Assembly: GCF_032362555.1 (NCBI RefSeq)
Contig: NC_083517.1
Location: forward strand, 5,600,001 to 5,664,000
Source: Amyelois transitella
Taxonomy: Eukaryota; Arthropoda; Insecta; Lepidoptera; Pyralidae
DNA: 64,000 nt
Direction of reading: 5' to 3'
In this document: piece after piece, positions 35,835 through 48,900 of the stretch
How positions within the stretch are numbered: position 1 is the stretch's first letter
How the letters are laid out: each line of letters begins with the position of its first letter
Program-made: the position numbers and the translations under genes
The notes under the pieces: model-generated
Told to the model about the DNA's origin: nothing
The model's database searches: none
Seen by the model: only the letters and a program-made list of their open reading frames with translations

Positions 35835-36354
35835 CTAAGAGCTTTCGTCATAATATCGGCGTTTCATCGCTCTGTATTTCTTCAATTTGTAAAGGGCCTC
35901 TATTTCTTTAACAACAAATTCACCATGTTTTATCATAAGCTTTATTTTCTCTGGATCAGTTTCATTGCTATTCTTGGTGAAAACTTTATGGAGCCGTTTC
36001 CTGAATAATTCGTATCCTTGAGGCCAATCTCGCCCCAAGTATAACAACTAAAACAAATAGAAATAATTCAAATGCAATAACATGAATTGAGTTGATTTAT
36101 AGCAGAGTAGGGAAATAATTTGATAAACATAGGTACTTAAATTCAAATTTTTATTTGCATGAGTACAAGGTCTTCTTAAACAACAAATTCACCATGTTTT
36201 ATACATAAGCTTTATTTTCTCTGGATCTGTTTCATTGCTATTCTTGGTGAAAACTTTATGGGGCCATTTATGGCCAAACTCGACCCAAATATAACAACTA
36301 AAACTTACTGTTTTATAAAGGTTTAAAACAGCGGTACGATGTACTTGCGACATA
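35835..36354 (-). CDS. ETFRF1: ETFRF1 / LYRM5 (LYR-motif regulator of electron-transfer flavoprotein)
   Basis: A small mitochondrial LYR-family protein. In mammals it binds the electron-transfer flavoprotein and displaces its FAD. Two exons on the minus strand: 36354-36310 ([15 protein letters not shown]) and 36047-35835, joined at phase 0 with donor ACA|GTAAGT and acceptor TTTTAG|TTG, giving 85 residues. Diagnostic blocks are [17 protein letters not shown] (the LYR-type helix), [28 protein letters not shown] and [11 protein letters not shown], which match vertebrate LYRM5 closely. It has no separate presequence, as usual for the family. Its single intron contains a decayed extra copy of exon 2. 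It is divergent from CFAP44, whose start lies 1.2 kb away. Exon 1 is short, and that part of the model is somewhat less certain. Confidence 0.9.
36172..36303 (-). pseudogene. Decayed duplicate of ETFRF1 exon 2 inside the ETFRF1 intron
   Basis: The stretch from acaacaaattcaccatg to the complement of TTGTTATATTTGGGTCGAG is a copy of most of exon 2 (about 35905-36047). It carries an internal deletion of roughly 20 bp, a frameshift and several stops. It includes its own acceptor (TTTTAG), which lies only a few bases from the exon 1 donor, so splicing to it would need an intron of about 10 bases and is impossible. The real exon 2 must be used. Confidence 0.8.
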
Positions 36355-37577
36355 TTTATTTACATAACACAGCTTGTCTTTATTGTGAAAACTTGTATAA
36401 AAATAATATCCGTAGTTTCAAAAGTTCATAGTCCAACAAACAAAACAAAATAAAAAAAGTGATTAAAAAACTTTGACAGTTTCCATAAGCTAACCTGTAC
36501 TATTTGGTTGCCAGCTATCTCTGATAAAACGCACTAATTTGAATCTAAAAACACGTGCCCCTATAGCATGGCACCTCTAAAGACATGGCACGCGCGACTT
36601 TGTTTAATATGAAGCCAAAAAATATCGCTTTCCTGTTTCACGTCTTAATAAAAAGGGAAAGAGCGAAAGTTTTACGCGCGCTAGAAACGGCGTAGTGCGT
36701 GTTATGTTGCAGGACTATTGGGGCAGGTTGCCAAGTTTTAAAATTTGCAAAGTATACATTGTACTAAAAGTTTTGCGTTGAATGAATAAATAATTCTGCA
36801 ATGACCTTTTTTGCAGGCGCTTATTCTGTTTTTATCTTTACTGTCCAAAATGTTGAAATAAAAATCAGTCATACATAAAATAAAAGCTAAATTGCGATAT
36901 TTGGGCGCTCTCTTTGCCAAAAAGTGCTAGAAGCTGTCAAATCTACATACATACATTCATAATATGAATGTATGTATGTATGTATGTAGATTTGACATAT
37001 GGTCACGTCTATATCCTTTGCGGGGTAGACAGAGCCAACAGGCTTGAAAAGACTGAATGGCCACGTTCAGCTATTTGGCTTAATGATAGAATTGACATTC
37101 AAATAGTGATAGGTTGCTCGCCTATCGCCTAAAAAAGAATCCCAAGTTTGTAAGCCTTTCCCTTAGTCGCCTTTTACGACAGCTGTCAAATCTCCAAATG
37201 AGCAAAAGGTGCACCACTTAAATTTACTAACGGTCATTCAGGTCCCTTGCCATATATATATTATATTGCTAGAAGCGGCAAGTTGGCAACACTTCACAGA
37301 AGCAACTTGCATGTCAATGTCAATGCCATTAAATCATTTGAATGATTGTTCATGTTTGACAGTGACAGTAGTATTTTTCGGAGTGCGAATGCCAAAGGCA
37401 TTTACCTCGAAAGTTCATAAAAAAAATTAAATCGATTTTATATGGAAACCATAGAAACGACTAAATAAGAAAAGTCAATGATTTTGGCATTCATCTATTA
37501 TCTTTTATGGAGAAAGCTGATTTATCAATTTATTTGTAGTAGAAATAGGTAAAAGAGAAGGTGCACATTTTAAATTA
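36355..37577. promoter_or_regulatory. Divergent intergenic region between ETFRF1 and CFAP44
   Basis: The only upstream space for both genes. The half nearest ETFRF1 has CG-rich patches (catggcacgcgcgactttg at about 36585, and gttttacgcgcgctagaaac near 36669), typical of a housekeeping-type core promoter. The middle is occupied by a SINE-A insertion (36945-37180). No TATA box is obvious before CFAP44. Confidence 0.4.
36945..37180 (-). mobile_element. SINE-A insertion with 13-bp target-site duplication and palindromic tail
   Basis: The duplication agctgtcaaatct flanks the element at 36932-36944 and 37181-37193. The tail end is unusual: catacatacattcat and then a TATG run followed by gtagatttgac form an inverted repeat spanning about 36936-36998, so part of the target sequence is also present in inverted form. 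The head is missing (5' truncation in the cgccttttacgac region). Confidence 0.85.
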
Positions 37578-40500
37578 ATGGCCGATGAACCTGAAGCCGT
37601 TGGCGAAGGTATGTTTTTTTAAAGTAGGTACATAGGTCCTATGGACAAATCCAAATTCGACACACATGCCACTTACTCTAGATCTAGGAGTGCATTAAGA
37701 GATGATTTCCGGAAATTCCCGCGGAACAATTTTGCCCAAATTTAGACAATTACTTACTAAACCAAACAATTAAAATATTTTAACTAGATATCAGTGAATA
37801 AATGTAGTAATATGTATATTTCTAACAGGTAGGAAAAACTCACTAGATTTTTTTAGAGTGACAAAGAACGCATTTCTATGTTCCTACAGGGGAAGAATCT
37901 CCAGCACCAGAACCTCCTCCACCTCCAGAACCAGAGGTAGAAGAAGAAGAGGTCGAAGAAGAATCCATCCTTACAGAATATGATCCCGATGATTTCCTAT
38001 CTGGAGCTGTTAACACTCTTGACTCAACTATACCACTTGATTTATTCGATTTCGAGTATCCTTGCAGTAAATAATTACATGCCTTCTCTATTACAAAATT
38101 TATCATTAATCTTTTCGAGAGAAAATTTTAGAGCTGACAAAAAAAACTAAGCACGCCGTTAAACTGCTATTGCGATATTTTTAAGCGTCGTCCTAGCTTA
38201 AAATAAAACATACCGCATGCAAGCTAAATAGTAATTTTAATACTAAATTACGTATAGATTTTCGAAAACGTGACACATCGTTAATTTAGAAGGTCTGGAC
38301 ATTTGACCCAATGACTTCGACATTTAGCTGTCGAATGAATCGTAATGCACTCATTATTGTTGTGCTTGATGGGATTGACAAATAAACAAACTATATCACG
38401 TTATTTTTTACTGTAATTGTCCTTGATTCCAAGCACTCAGGTATTCATACGGTTACAATTGTCACAAATACTTCAACCTATGCGCTTGCGACGAGAGCGT
38501 CGTGTGCTGGGCGGCCGGCAGCATCATCACGTTTATGGACGTTAACACTAAACAGACGTGGTTCCGGAGAACCTCCACAGGGGGATCTGTGGGGAACATT
38601 GCGGTAATCAAATTTATAACCCTCTCATCTTTGCGTGTTTTTAATAGAACAGCCCATGCGCCAATATTTATATAATAAGTGAAACTTTTTGATTTTGGTT
38701 TTGTATTAATAAAATATATTTTCTGCCTCCTCCTTTAATCATACTCAGGAGTATTGGATAACTCAGCTTTTATACGAAATGACTGCCATCGGACCTCCGC
38801 ATCTTTGGCAGGGAAACCTAACCCATATTTGATCATGGTAACAGCTACGCTAGATGAATGTGTCTTTTTAATAATAGATTTGAATGCATTTGACATCAAT
38901 CTGCCTGGTGGTAAGCAAGATAATGACTAAGGCCTTAGACACCTTATACGACATCTATGGAAAGAGATGGAGCCTATATTAAAATGCCGGGAACCACGCG
39001 GCAATGCGACCCCTAATGAAACATACTTACGAGTATTAATATGTTTAATTTTATTTTATTGACAGTCTTACCGAAAAGATCCGAACTATCGCATAGCAAT
39101 TGCTGAAGGCAAGGAGGGACACCGTGATCCTGTGATAATACTATACACTTGGCCGCAAATGGAAATAGACGCAGTCCTGAGAGACGGTACCGGCAACGCG
39201 TACTCTATACTCGATTTTAGGTAGGTACTTGCTAAACAGCTAGCGATATGCGTTGGTCATTTAATTTTGACATAAGTATTTACTGAATGATCTAAAACTA
39301 TTCAGCCATAGATTTAATGGAAGTAGAAGACTGGTTTTTATGAAATCACTGGCAGGTAATTGGCATACTAACTGTAGAAAAGTTTTCAACTGTATTTAAG
39401 TACCTACCTTACGTAGGTGAAACAGTATTTATTCACAAATATGCTTTAATATTCTTATTTCACAGTTAATCGGCTTTTTTTTGTATAAAATCAAACTGGC
39501 TAGTCTAAATACCATGTTATGAAAAAAATATATTCAAAAGGCGGGAAGCAGCGATGCGTTGGTTTTTGATCTTCTATTGTTATTTTTTCCTTTTGGTTTT
39601 AATTCATTAAAAACATAACCCTCTTTGAACGTAACACTCAATCTTAATTATTTAAAATAAATGATTCTCATATAGCATTACGTATGTAGGTACTTACACC
39701 TTTTGTTCTACCACACAGATTATATTTTCTACAATAAAATATGAATAAATAAATTGTTATTTAGTGATTTCTTACATCTTGAGTACATCACATTTTTGTT
39801 AGCCCTGATGGTGAGCTGCTCGCATCAGTCGGGAAGGAGCCAGACTACAACCTGACTATTTGGAATTGGAAACGGCATAGGATTTTACTAAGAACTAGCG
39901 CCTTTACGTTTGACGTCAATGGTGTCATGTTTTCACCCTATTGCCCTGGACAACTCACTACTGCAGGTATCTCTTATTTACTTATGTAATATTAGAAATA
40001 AATTATTATTGCTGTTTATGAATTTTTAAAAACATTACATATGTGCAAATTTATGCAGGTAACCTTGGCAAAAAAAAATTGATATAAGGTTCTATTTAGT
40101 CGATCATCGTCTTTGTCCTGACATTTGCATAGGAGGTGCTCGAGGCCCACCTATGATTTCCTAAAGTAGCTAAGTCAGATTACACAAAGTACCTTCCGTC
40201 TAACGACCACCGTGCCAGCATGCGAACGTAACTTATGTCGTTAAAAAACACAATGCAGACACATACACAGATAATAAAACGCATTAATTATTTTCGATAA
40301 AGGTACCTAGATGATACAAATCACAAGCAAGCAAAAAAGGTGTAGTTAATAAAGTGTTGATTGTAGTTACAGCTACAAAATAAAGTGGTGTACAATGCTA
40401 CGCGGTACGAAAATCGGTGCCGTAAAGCTTATACGTACTACACGCTACTAAAAATAAGGTCGCCGTAGTTAGCTACGCGCTACGAAAAATGGTGCCGTAG

Positions 40501-43500
40501 TTATGTACTGGCAAGCTACGCTGGCTACGCGCTAATAACGGCTAATAAATTGCAAAGTCGGCTACGAAATAAGTACAGTTAGCTAGGAGTTTACAATTTT
40601 ACAATTGTATTCTATTTTTATGAGAAAAATAATTTTATAAATTCTGCCTACAGGTGCAGCGCATATAAAATTTTGGAAAATGGCTCAAACGTTTACAGGT
40701 CTTAAATTGAAGGGCGAATTGGGAAGATTCGGCAAAACCGAGATTTGTGACGTACTCGGAGTTTACCCGATGCCTGACGAAAAGGTTCATACAATAAGAA
40801 CTCATTTTTCAATAATTGCCTACTTAAATTTATATACTACGCGAAACTAGGTATAAGAGAACTAATAATTAGACCTATTGTAATATCAATCGCCTGCAGA
40901 GATATTTTGTATAAAGACAGGTGACTCAAAAGAACAAGTTTTAAAAATAAATAATAGTTAAAAAAAACTGGAAAACTACGCTTTTATTGCTAATCGAACT
41001 AATAAAACATTCTTTAATAATTAGGCATTGTGCAATTTTTATTACAACCACGTGAATATTTTACAGGTGCTATCAGGATGTGAATGGGGAAATATTTTGG
41101 TTTGGGAAGCGGGACTCGTCAAACTCGAGGTGACACAACGTGCGAGAAAGACTTGTCATAAAGCTCCTGTAGTAAGAATTTCTTGTTGTTATGTTTAATT
41201 TTTTTAAGTATGTAATGTTATGTAATGTGCCGTATAGTACTTGGCACCAGTACAAAAAAGAATAGGACCACTCCATCTCTTTCCCATGGATGTCGTAAAA
41301 CGCGACTTAGGGATAGGCTTACAAACTTGGGATTCTTTTTTTAGGCGATAGGCTAGCAACCTGTCACTATTTGAATCTCAATTCTATCACTAAGCCAATA
41401 GCTGAGCGTGGCCTATCAGTCTTTTCAAGTCTTTTTTTTTAGTTTTTGTGATCGATTTCGATTTCCGTGGATTCTACAGCTTCTTGCTGGTTTGGTAGCC
41501 AGCTGCACCCTGTAAACATATCTTGATCAAATTAAGGACGTCCTGGTAAAGGGTCAGGTCAAAAGTACCCGAAACCGCCGAGCTTGCATGAAGAGAGTTA
41601 TGAATGTGGATGAAGCAAAGGAAGTATGCAGGGATCGTGGCAAGTGGAAAGAGGTAGTCTCTGCCTACCCCTCCGGGAAAGAGGCGTGATTTTATGTATG
41701 TATGTATGCACCCATGTAGATTTTAAAATCCGTCAAGGATAAAGCTAGTAAACTTGGGAATCTTCGTTCAACGATGGACTAGCATTCACTATTTAAATGT
41801 CAGTTCCATTATTTAGTCATAAAGCTGAACGTGGACTTATAGTCTTTTCAAGACTGTTGACTCTGTCAACGTCGTAAGGGATGAAGACGTGATTATATGT
41901 ATGTATTAATTATTTAGTCGCTAAAATTATGAAAAAGTGAGAAAAAGCTTTACCAGAATATTCATGTTTTCAGATATTTTATTGCGATTTCTCTGAATTG
42001 AGACATTTGTTTTTTGTGTGTAGATTCAGTTTATGCTAAGTCCAGCTGGAGACGAAGTGACCACAATAGCCCGAGATGGGTGCGTCAGAGCCTGGTACTG
42101 GGATACGGTGGAACAGGCTGACCCCCCAGAGGATGACCAGTATGTGGAGCTCAACCCAGTAGCTGAGACTTGTGTAAGTATAATGAATTTCCTTGTTGAC
42201 TTACTTGTGTGACCTATTTTTTTAAGGAATTCATCAACGGAATAGTATATTATGCGGAATTTTAAACGTTCAAGGACTCGTCAACAGAATAGTGCATTTA
42301 TTAAATTTCTGTCGCCTAATCTCCGGAGAACGAGAAATTACATACTTACGTGGAATCGTTCGTAGGCCAAATGACTGTTGGAAAGCAGTTCCGACTCTTT
42401 GACAAAGTCCTTTTACACACGTTATAAAAGTTATGTTATTATTACAACGTGTTTATTTTTTATTGACTGGGTAATTTCCTTTTCAGGTACCAAATTGTCA
42501 GATAATGTGCCTTAAACATCAAAAAGATATGTATTGGTATGCACAAGTAAGCGCATTATATTTAGATATAGCTTTAATATAGGTACTATGCATATATGTA
42601 AATATTTATAAAATGTTACGGCTTTAAATTATTATCTAGTTAAGTCAATAAGTACCTATGGTCGAATGTGAGTTCATTGGCATATTTAAAGGTAAAACCT
42701 TTAATTTTTCTTGGACACCTTGTGTAAAATTAACATACCTATGTAATGAATTGGTACTGAATGTCATAAAATAAGCCAATGCATTAATAATTTTAGGATG
42801 GGAACGGTGGCATATGGACCGTCGATTTAGATATCGATAAAATAGAGTGTAATCACAACAAAATAATGACATATCACGCGGGAGGTGTGGTCGCAATGAT
42901 TGCTCTTCGCACATACCCCATCTTGATCACGGCCGGAGAAGACGGAGCCTTACAAGCTTACGACACGGAATCTCATGTGTTGTTAGCTCGATATCTCTTC
43001 CCTAAGCCTATAACGTGCATGTTGTATCCGCCTGTCGATGTAAGAATTTTTTATTTAATAAAAATTTATACCTAGTTCATATTTGTATTTGGTGATAGGT
43101 ATTTGTACTTTGGTATTTTTGTTACAAGATCGAGCTTCAGGTTAGGCACACATGAAGCATTAACATAATAAATAAGTCAATACATTTTTAATAATCATTT
43201 ATAAGTAGGTACTCATAGAGCCTCATTACTTTTTATAAAAACAGAAAGTTACAGATTTGTCTTCCCACAAGATACCTACTCGTTTACTGCATATTTTTAT
43301 CACAATATATTTTTTGTTTCTTTCGTTCGTTGAGGTTGATAAAACATCCTTTCTCTTTATCCATGTTACAAATATCTCATAATTATATTCTCTAGGTATG
43401 GTTAAACTTTCTTTGTTCAGGTTGATGAAACATCTCGCATAATAATGGTTGGGTTTGCTGACGGTATCATGAGAACGCTTTTGCTTCACCCTGAGCGTTT

Positions 43501-45926
43501 CGAGAAACACCCCGCTATGATTGATGTGAGGGTTCACTCGGCCCTCACTATTCACAGCGAAGACTCCGTTCATGCTGATGTTATTGATATGATTTCGGTA
43601 AAAATGTTGTTTTATCTTTTTAAACTTTTATGTGCATACACCCTTCCCACGAGAATTTTGAAAAGCTCTCTTTAGACATAAAACATAAGGAACCTGAACA
43701 CGATATTTCAAATCTTAGACCTAGCGAGTTAGGATGTGTGTTTAGGTATATGACAGTTTTAAAATCAGGAAGTGTCCTTTTTTATACATTTAGGATTTTT
43801 TTTTAAGCTGCACGTAATAGAATGGAACTATCAAATTATTTACTTTTAGCTTTTGAAACCTCATTCAAAATCATTAACACAAATAACAATTAATGACGAC
43901 CGAACGATGCTCGTTACTTGCGGGGAAGACAGCACCATATTCATGTACCAATTAGTGAAGGGATCCCCGTTCACCCTCTATAGACTCGGTTTCATTGAAA
44001 CACCTAATAATATTGAGTACATGACGTGGAAACCAGAAGAGGTAAATTATTGATTGATTCTTTGTGCTTAGCTCTTTACTTGATACCTTTTTTATTCAAA
44101 TACCATTTTATTATAAGAAATATCCTTATGTAGTCTTATTTTTATTTCAAGAGAAAGATCCTACTGCTCTGTGGCCAAGAGGGATTCTTATGGGAAACAG
44201 TGTTGCCTGACATTGAATCCCGGGAATACACAAAAATCACCACTTTCAAACTCGAGTTTGAATCTTACAGGGAAATGCAAATAAAGAAATATTTGTATGT
44301 ATTAATAACATTTTCTTAACCTTTACTTAAACTAATAGTTATATAAACAGAAAAAAGTTAGCTTATAAACAAATATTTAAATCCACAAAATTAAGTAGGT
44401 ATATATCTTATACCACTTTTACAGTATGCGAAACCGTCCTTTCCCAACCGAGGAAGAACTTGCAAGTATTGACGAAGAAGCATTAAAAGCTAAAGAAGAA
44501 GCGGAAAAAGATAAAGATGACGATGAAGAAGAGGAATGGTTGGGAGAAATAGAACTGAGTATGTTTTTAAAAGTACTTATTTACATTCTTCTCAAAAGCG
44601 TAAAGAAGTTTAATTTTGGTAAATGCTTCTGATTCTGCACCATGCGAGCATATGGAATTTGTGAGCAAAAGTTACCTGAACGAAAAGAGCTCTGGCAGAG
44701 TTAAAAAATGGAAATATAGTGGCGCATTTCTCATTTCAGTTGAAAGTGATAGCCCTTTTGGGACTACCGTGACGTGGGCGGAGTACTGCGAGGAAGGTAT
44801 CTGGATTATACAAGAAGGCACAGGAGCACTTCTCCTTATCAAACCTACTGGAAACAAGATCCTAAAATATGGTCCCTTTCCGGGCGCATGGTGCGATGAT
44901 ATTACTTCTCTTAAGTTTGTGTGAGTATGTTGTCTTTTAACAGTCACGTTATCAAATAAGAAATTTCATAAATGAAGTCAGCTCCAAAGTAATTTTCTTT
45001 TGTAAATAACTAATAGGGTTATTTTTTTACTAACTTATTGATATATTTCATTTAACACATTCCTTGAACCCAGGTGTGAAGGGCGATACCTAGTGTTTGG
45101 AACAAACACGGGCTACATTCGCGTGGTGAGGATGCCCACCGAAGAAGAAGATACACCAGAAACACATCACTTGAAATGGATGACGGCCACCGCAAAATTG
45201 TTGAAGAAACTTAAAGGGCGACGGCTGGCAAAGGAAGAGGTTATGAATAGCTAGATACTTTAATGTACTACCAACGATCCGACCAAAAACTAATAAAAAA
45301 ACAAAATAATGAAATAGAACTTTACCACCGACTAACAGCTAGATTTGTAAAAAACAAATCTAAATGCTTAGTTATAATATTCCAATATTATAACTTTAAT
45401 ATTTTGACAGGGACAACCGACTCCTCGCATTGATTTTGAAGATAATTACTATTTACCGATGCATGACCGCTACACAGGAGCCGTGACTTGTCTAGAATTC
45501 AGTAATGCGGGGGAGTAAGTCTGCTGTAATTCATTTATTTCTGTACTCATTTATCAAAACGTGTAAATCATTAAAAATAAAATTCATGTTTATTATTTTT
45601 AATAAAATGAATACGAATATGATTTTTTTCCAGTAGTTTGTTAGTAGGTACTGTTTTAAATGTCGGGAGGCTATTTGTATTAACTCACTACTGGTATCTA
45701 ATATTTAAGTTAAGAGAGGTTTTATGTTTATTAAAATTTTCATTTTCATGAAAATTAAATGCTTAGTGTGCATTTAAATGAATGGTTATTAAATTTAATG
45801 AAAATGACAAATTGTTTCAGTCGATTTTACACATGCGGTGCAGACGGAAACATATTCTCATACACAATTAACTTTGAAGAGCCTCTGTTGCCAAAAACGG
45901 AAATACCTCCGCAGGCCGAGGTGGCA
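37578..45926 (+). CDS. CFAP44: CFAP44 exons 1-18: acidic N-terminus and WD40 region (residues 1-857)
   Basis: Exons: 37578-37608, 37890-38055, 38441-38603, 39066-39220, 39803-39966, 40654-40784, 41067-41171, 42024-42173, 42487-42546, 42797-43039, 43421-43597, 43850-44041, 44152-44294, 44425-44558, 44740-44920, 45074-45239, 45411-45514, 45821-45926. Residues 14-40 are Pro/Glu-rich ([19 protein letters not shown]). WD40 blades are marked by LTIWNWK, IKFWKM, ILVWEAG, VRAWYWD, GIWTVD and FSYTINF. Exon 14 encodes a highly charged insert ([10 protein letters not shown]) between the two propellers. The exon 2 donor is the weak GTATCC, chosen because it alone preserves frame (FDFE|YSYGYN). An upstream open frame runs into exon 15 (from 44616), but the good acceptor at 44739 with matching phase argues it is intronic. 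Confidence 0.92.
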
Positions 45927-48900
45927 GTAAGTTTAAGAAAATGTTTATTTTAAACATTAGGTAATAGCTTTTACAAAATAATAATTGGCCTCGAATAATC
46001 TACAAATGTTATGAATTTCCATTTTCAGAAAATAGAACGAGTGAAAGAACCAAGTACGATAGAAGGAGAATTGATGTCTCATGAACAGCTGAAGCAGAAG
46101 GAGGAGTACGATAAAATGATGGCCATTGCCAATGCGCACAAAAAGCGCGTTCGAGATCAGCTGGCTGAAATCACAGTCGAATACAACAAGATCATTAAAG
46201 CGTAATTAGTTTTTCATGATGCTCTAAGAGCCAATAGAACTTTTGCTAATGTTCTAAAACAAATTCTTCTGTCTGATTGTAAAACTCGGTCAAGTTACTT
46301 AGTGTGAGAGTGAGTTAGAGTTAAATTCTAAGCCACTTTACCGAGTTTTACTATGAAATCACTCTACAAAAGAGTATTTTTATTTCATCATTCCAAACCT
46401 AACACTTTACATTTTTAAAAAGAGTGGATAAGATTTTGTGGTACCTGCCTGCCTGTGGTGGCTGATGATAATCCATCTAGGAAATTTCGTTGTACATGGA
46501 TTATAGTTGTTAGTTCTTTAGTTGCTACTTACAACTTCCACTGGAAGTGATGATGTAAAAATACTAGGTATATAGTCAAGCGTGCTTGTTTAATGCGACA
46601 ACTAGCCAATAAGGCAAAGCTATAGGTACGATTTTAGCTTATTTATCTACAACTGAGCAGTAATATGCAATTAAATTTTATATAACCATTGACACAGTAA
46701 TAAAATAAACAAGTCTACAAAATTATAGGAATCGAGTGTTGCCGTTCTCGCAGCAAATCGACGTGACAATAGACCCTCGCCCCCTGGCGGTGCAAGAGCA
46801 GGAGTTGGACGAAGCCAAAGCACTCACCAGAAGAAAGTTGGCTCACCAGCTTGAAGCCTCCGACCTGGGCCTTCACAAAATGTATTCCAGGAATATAGTG
46901 CAACTTGATGTTTTTCCCTTTACTTTGAAAGCTATTAGGTCAGTTTACAATTTTCAAATTACAACACTGCTGCATTTTCACCGGACATTAATTGACCGAG
47001 CAAGCGAAGCGAGCGAATGAGAATCTATTTGGGGCAAAAATATTTTTTTTGTTTATATGTATACATGTTAGTTTGTAACTTTCGAACTGCTGGTCTGATT
47101 TTATTGAACTTGAAAGATATGTAGGATCTGTCTATAATTTTTTTTAAGTTCATGTGGCACCAAAAACAGTCAAGTATTTTTTGAGATATCCACATTTTTA
47201 AATGTTCTCGAGGTCAACGTTCGTGGTGACACAAACTACCATTCAGTATTTTGATTTTATGGACATTTTATTATTGATAGGAAAAATTTATGTGTAATTA
47301 ATATATTGTTGAAAAAATACGACAATCATAAATATTATTAAATTTAAGGGACCCTGGAGTTATGATAAGACCATTACGACAAAAGAATTTATCAAAAGCC
47401 TTTTTCGACCAACTTGAAGAAGTTTATCAAAAAATGGCTGAAGCAGCTTTACGTGGCAGGTAATTTAACTATAGTCTATAAATAGAGCCAGAAGTCTTAA
47501 AAGTCTAATAGGCTATGTTCAGCTGTAAGATTTTATGATAGAATTTTGAAAATAGGTTGCAAGCCCTTCCCCTAAAATAAGAATCCCAAGTTTAAAAGCC
47601 TTGCCCTTAGTCACCCACCACGATCAACCAACGGCACCATAACCACATATACGAGTATTTATCTTAAAATATACAAACGAATGTCGAGTATAATTAGCTA
47701 CTTAGTTATATTTAAAAAAGTCTTCATACTATGCATTTATATTTACATGCTTACATTAGGAATATGGATTTATTAAAACTAAGTGCAGAAGTGGAAAGGT
47801 ACGTATCAACTTGTTTCCTTATTAAAAATGTTTCTTTCATATATTTTGTAACTTTACATTAAATTAACAGCCCATAAAATACGTTTCGTACCTTAATATA
47901 AAAATATATTTTTAACTAAGCGATTGAAAGCTTCACTGCTTGGTATTTTTATTCGCATCTGACGCATACCAGTCTACATGTGTCGCAGTATTTAATTTAT
48001 CAAAATTATAACGTTTGTATGTACAGGCGAGCCGAGTCAACCATTCGTCGCGTGGCAGCCCGAAGAACGAGTTGGGGTCCACCCAAAGTGGCATCTTTCC
48101 TGCTGGGCCTGCCTCCGCGACAACCTCATCCTCTGAAGAAAGCATTACGAAATTATTACCAGCGATTAAATCGACATCACATGCAATTCATAGAGGTTTT
48201 CTGTCTTTATTTATGATGTTATCGGTCTTAAAAATGAAAAAATATAAATTAATGAAGTAATATCTTAAATTTCAGTGGCAAGAGCATTTGTCTCGAAAGC
48301 CTGATCCTAACGCCTTGCCGCCCGGAGCTGCTGAGGCTTTGAAAGAGGCTGAGGCCACCATTGGCAATCGACTGCTTAAATCCCAGCCTGACTACGTTGC
48401 TCCGCCAGGCCATAACACCCAGTTAAGAGTTTGCCTCGTCAGGAAAGAAGTAAGCAATATTCTTAATGTTTCATTCTGCACATATTACCTATCCCTGAAC
48501 ATTTTGACATAAAAACATATTTTTATATTCTCAGATCTACGATTTGAAGAGAGAATTCAACGTCAAGGTTCTAGACCTACGTCAACACAAACTCCGACTG
48601 GTCGATAAAATGAAGAAGATCGGTGAAAGATTAGGAGAAATCCGCTTGGAAATTCCGCCGAAAATGGTCAAACCTCCACCAATGACACCAGAAGTTGACG
48701 ATGATCTTGAATTCCCAGAGAAGAACTTGGAGGTAGAATTAAGTTATTTCATGATGTATTACTTAATATGGATTTATGACATATCCATACTAAAAGAAAT
48801 AAATACATTAAACCTTCGTTCGGATTTATCTATTTCATTAAGTAATTGCTTCATTTGTGGATTAGTTAAAAAAATCCATCATTATTTTAATCTGTTATTG

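Noticed and set aside
36945..36998. CRISPR-like regularly spaced repeats
   Set aside because: The repetition is a TATG microsatellite tail of a SINE in a eukaryotic genome.
37876..38106. Minus-strand serine/glycine-rich frame
   Set aside because: It is the antisense shadow of CFAP44 exon 2, whose Pro/Glu codons read as Ser/Gly on the other strand.
44616..44739. Extension of CFAP44 exon 15 upstream
   Set aside because: The frame is open, but a good acceptor (tcatttcag) at 44731-44739 fits the phase left by exon 14 and no suitable acceptor precedes 44616.
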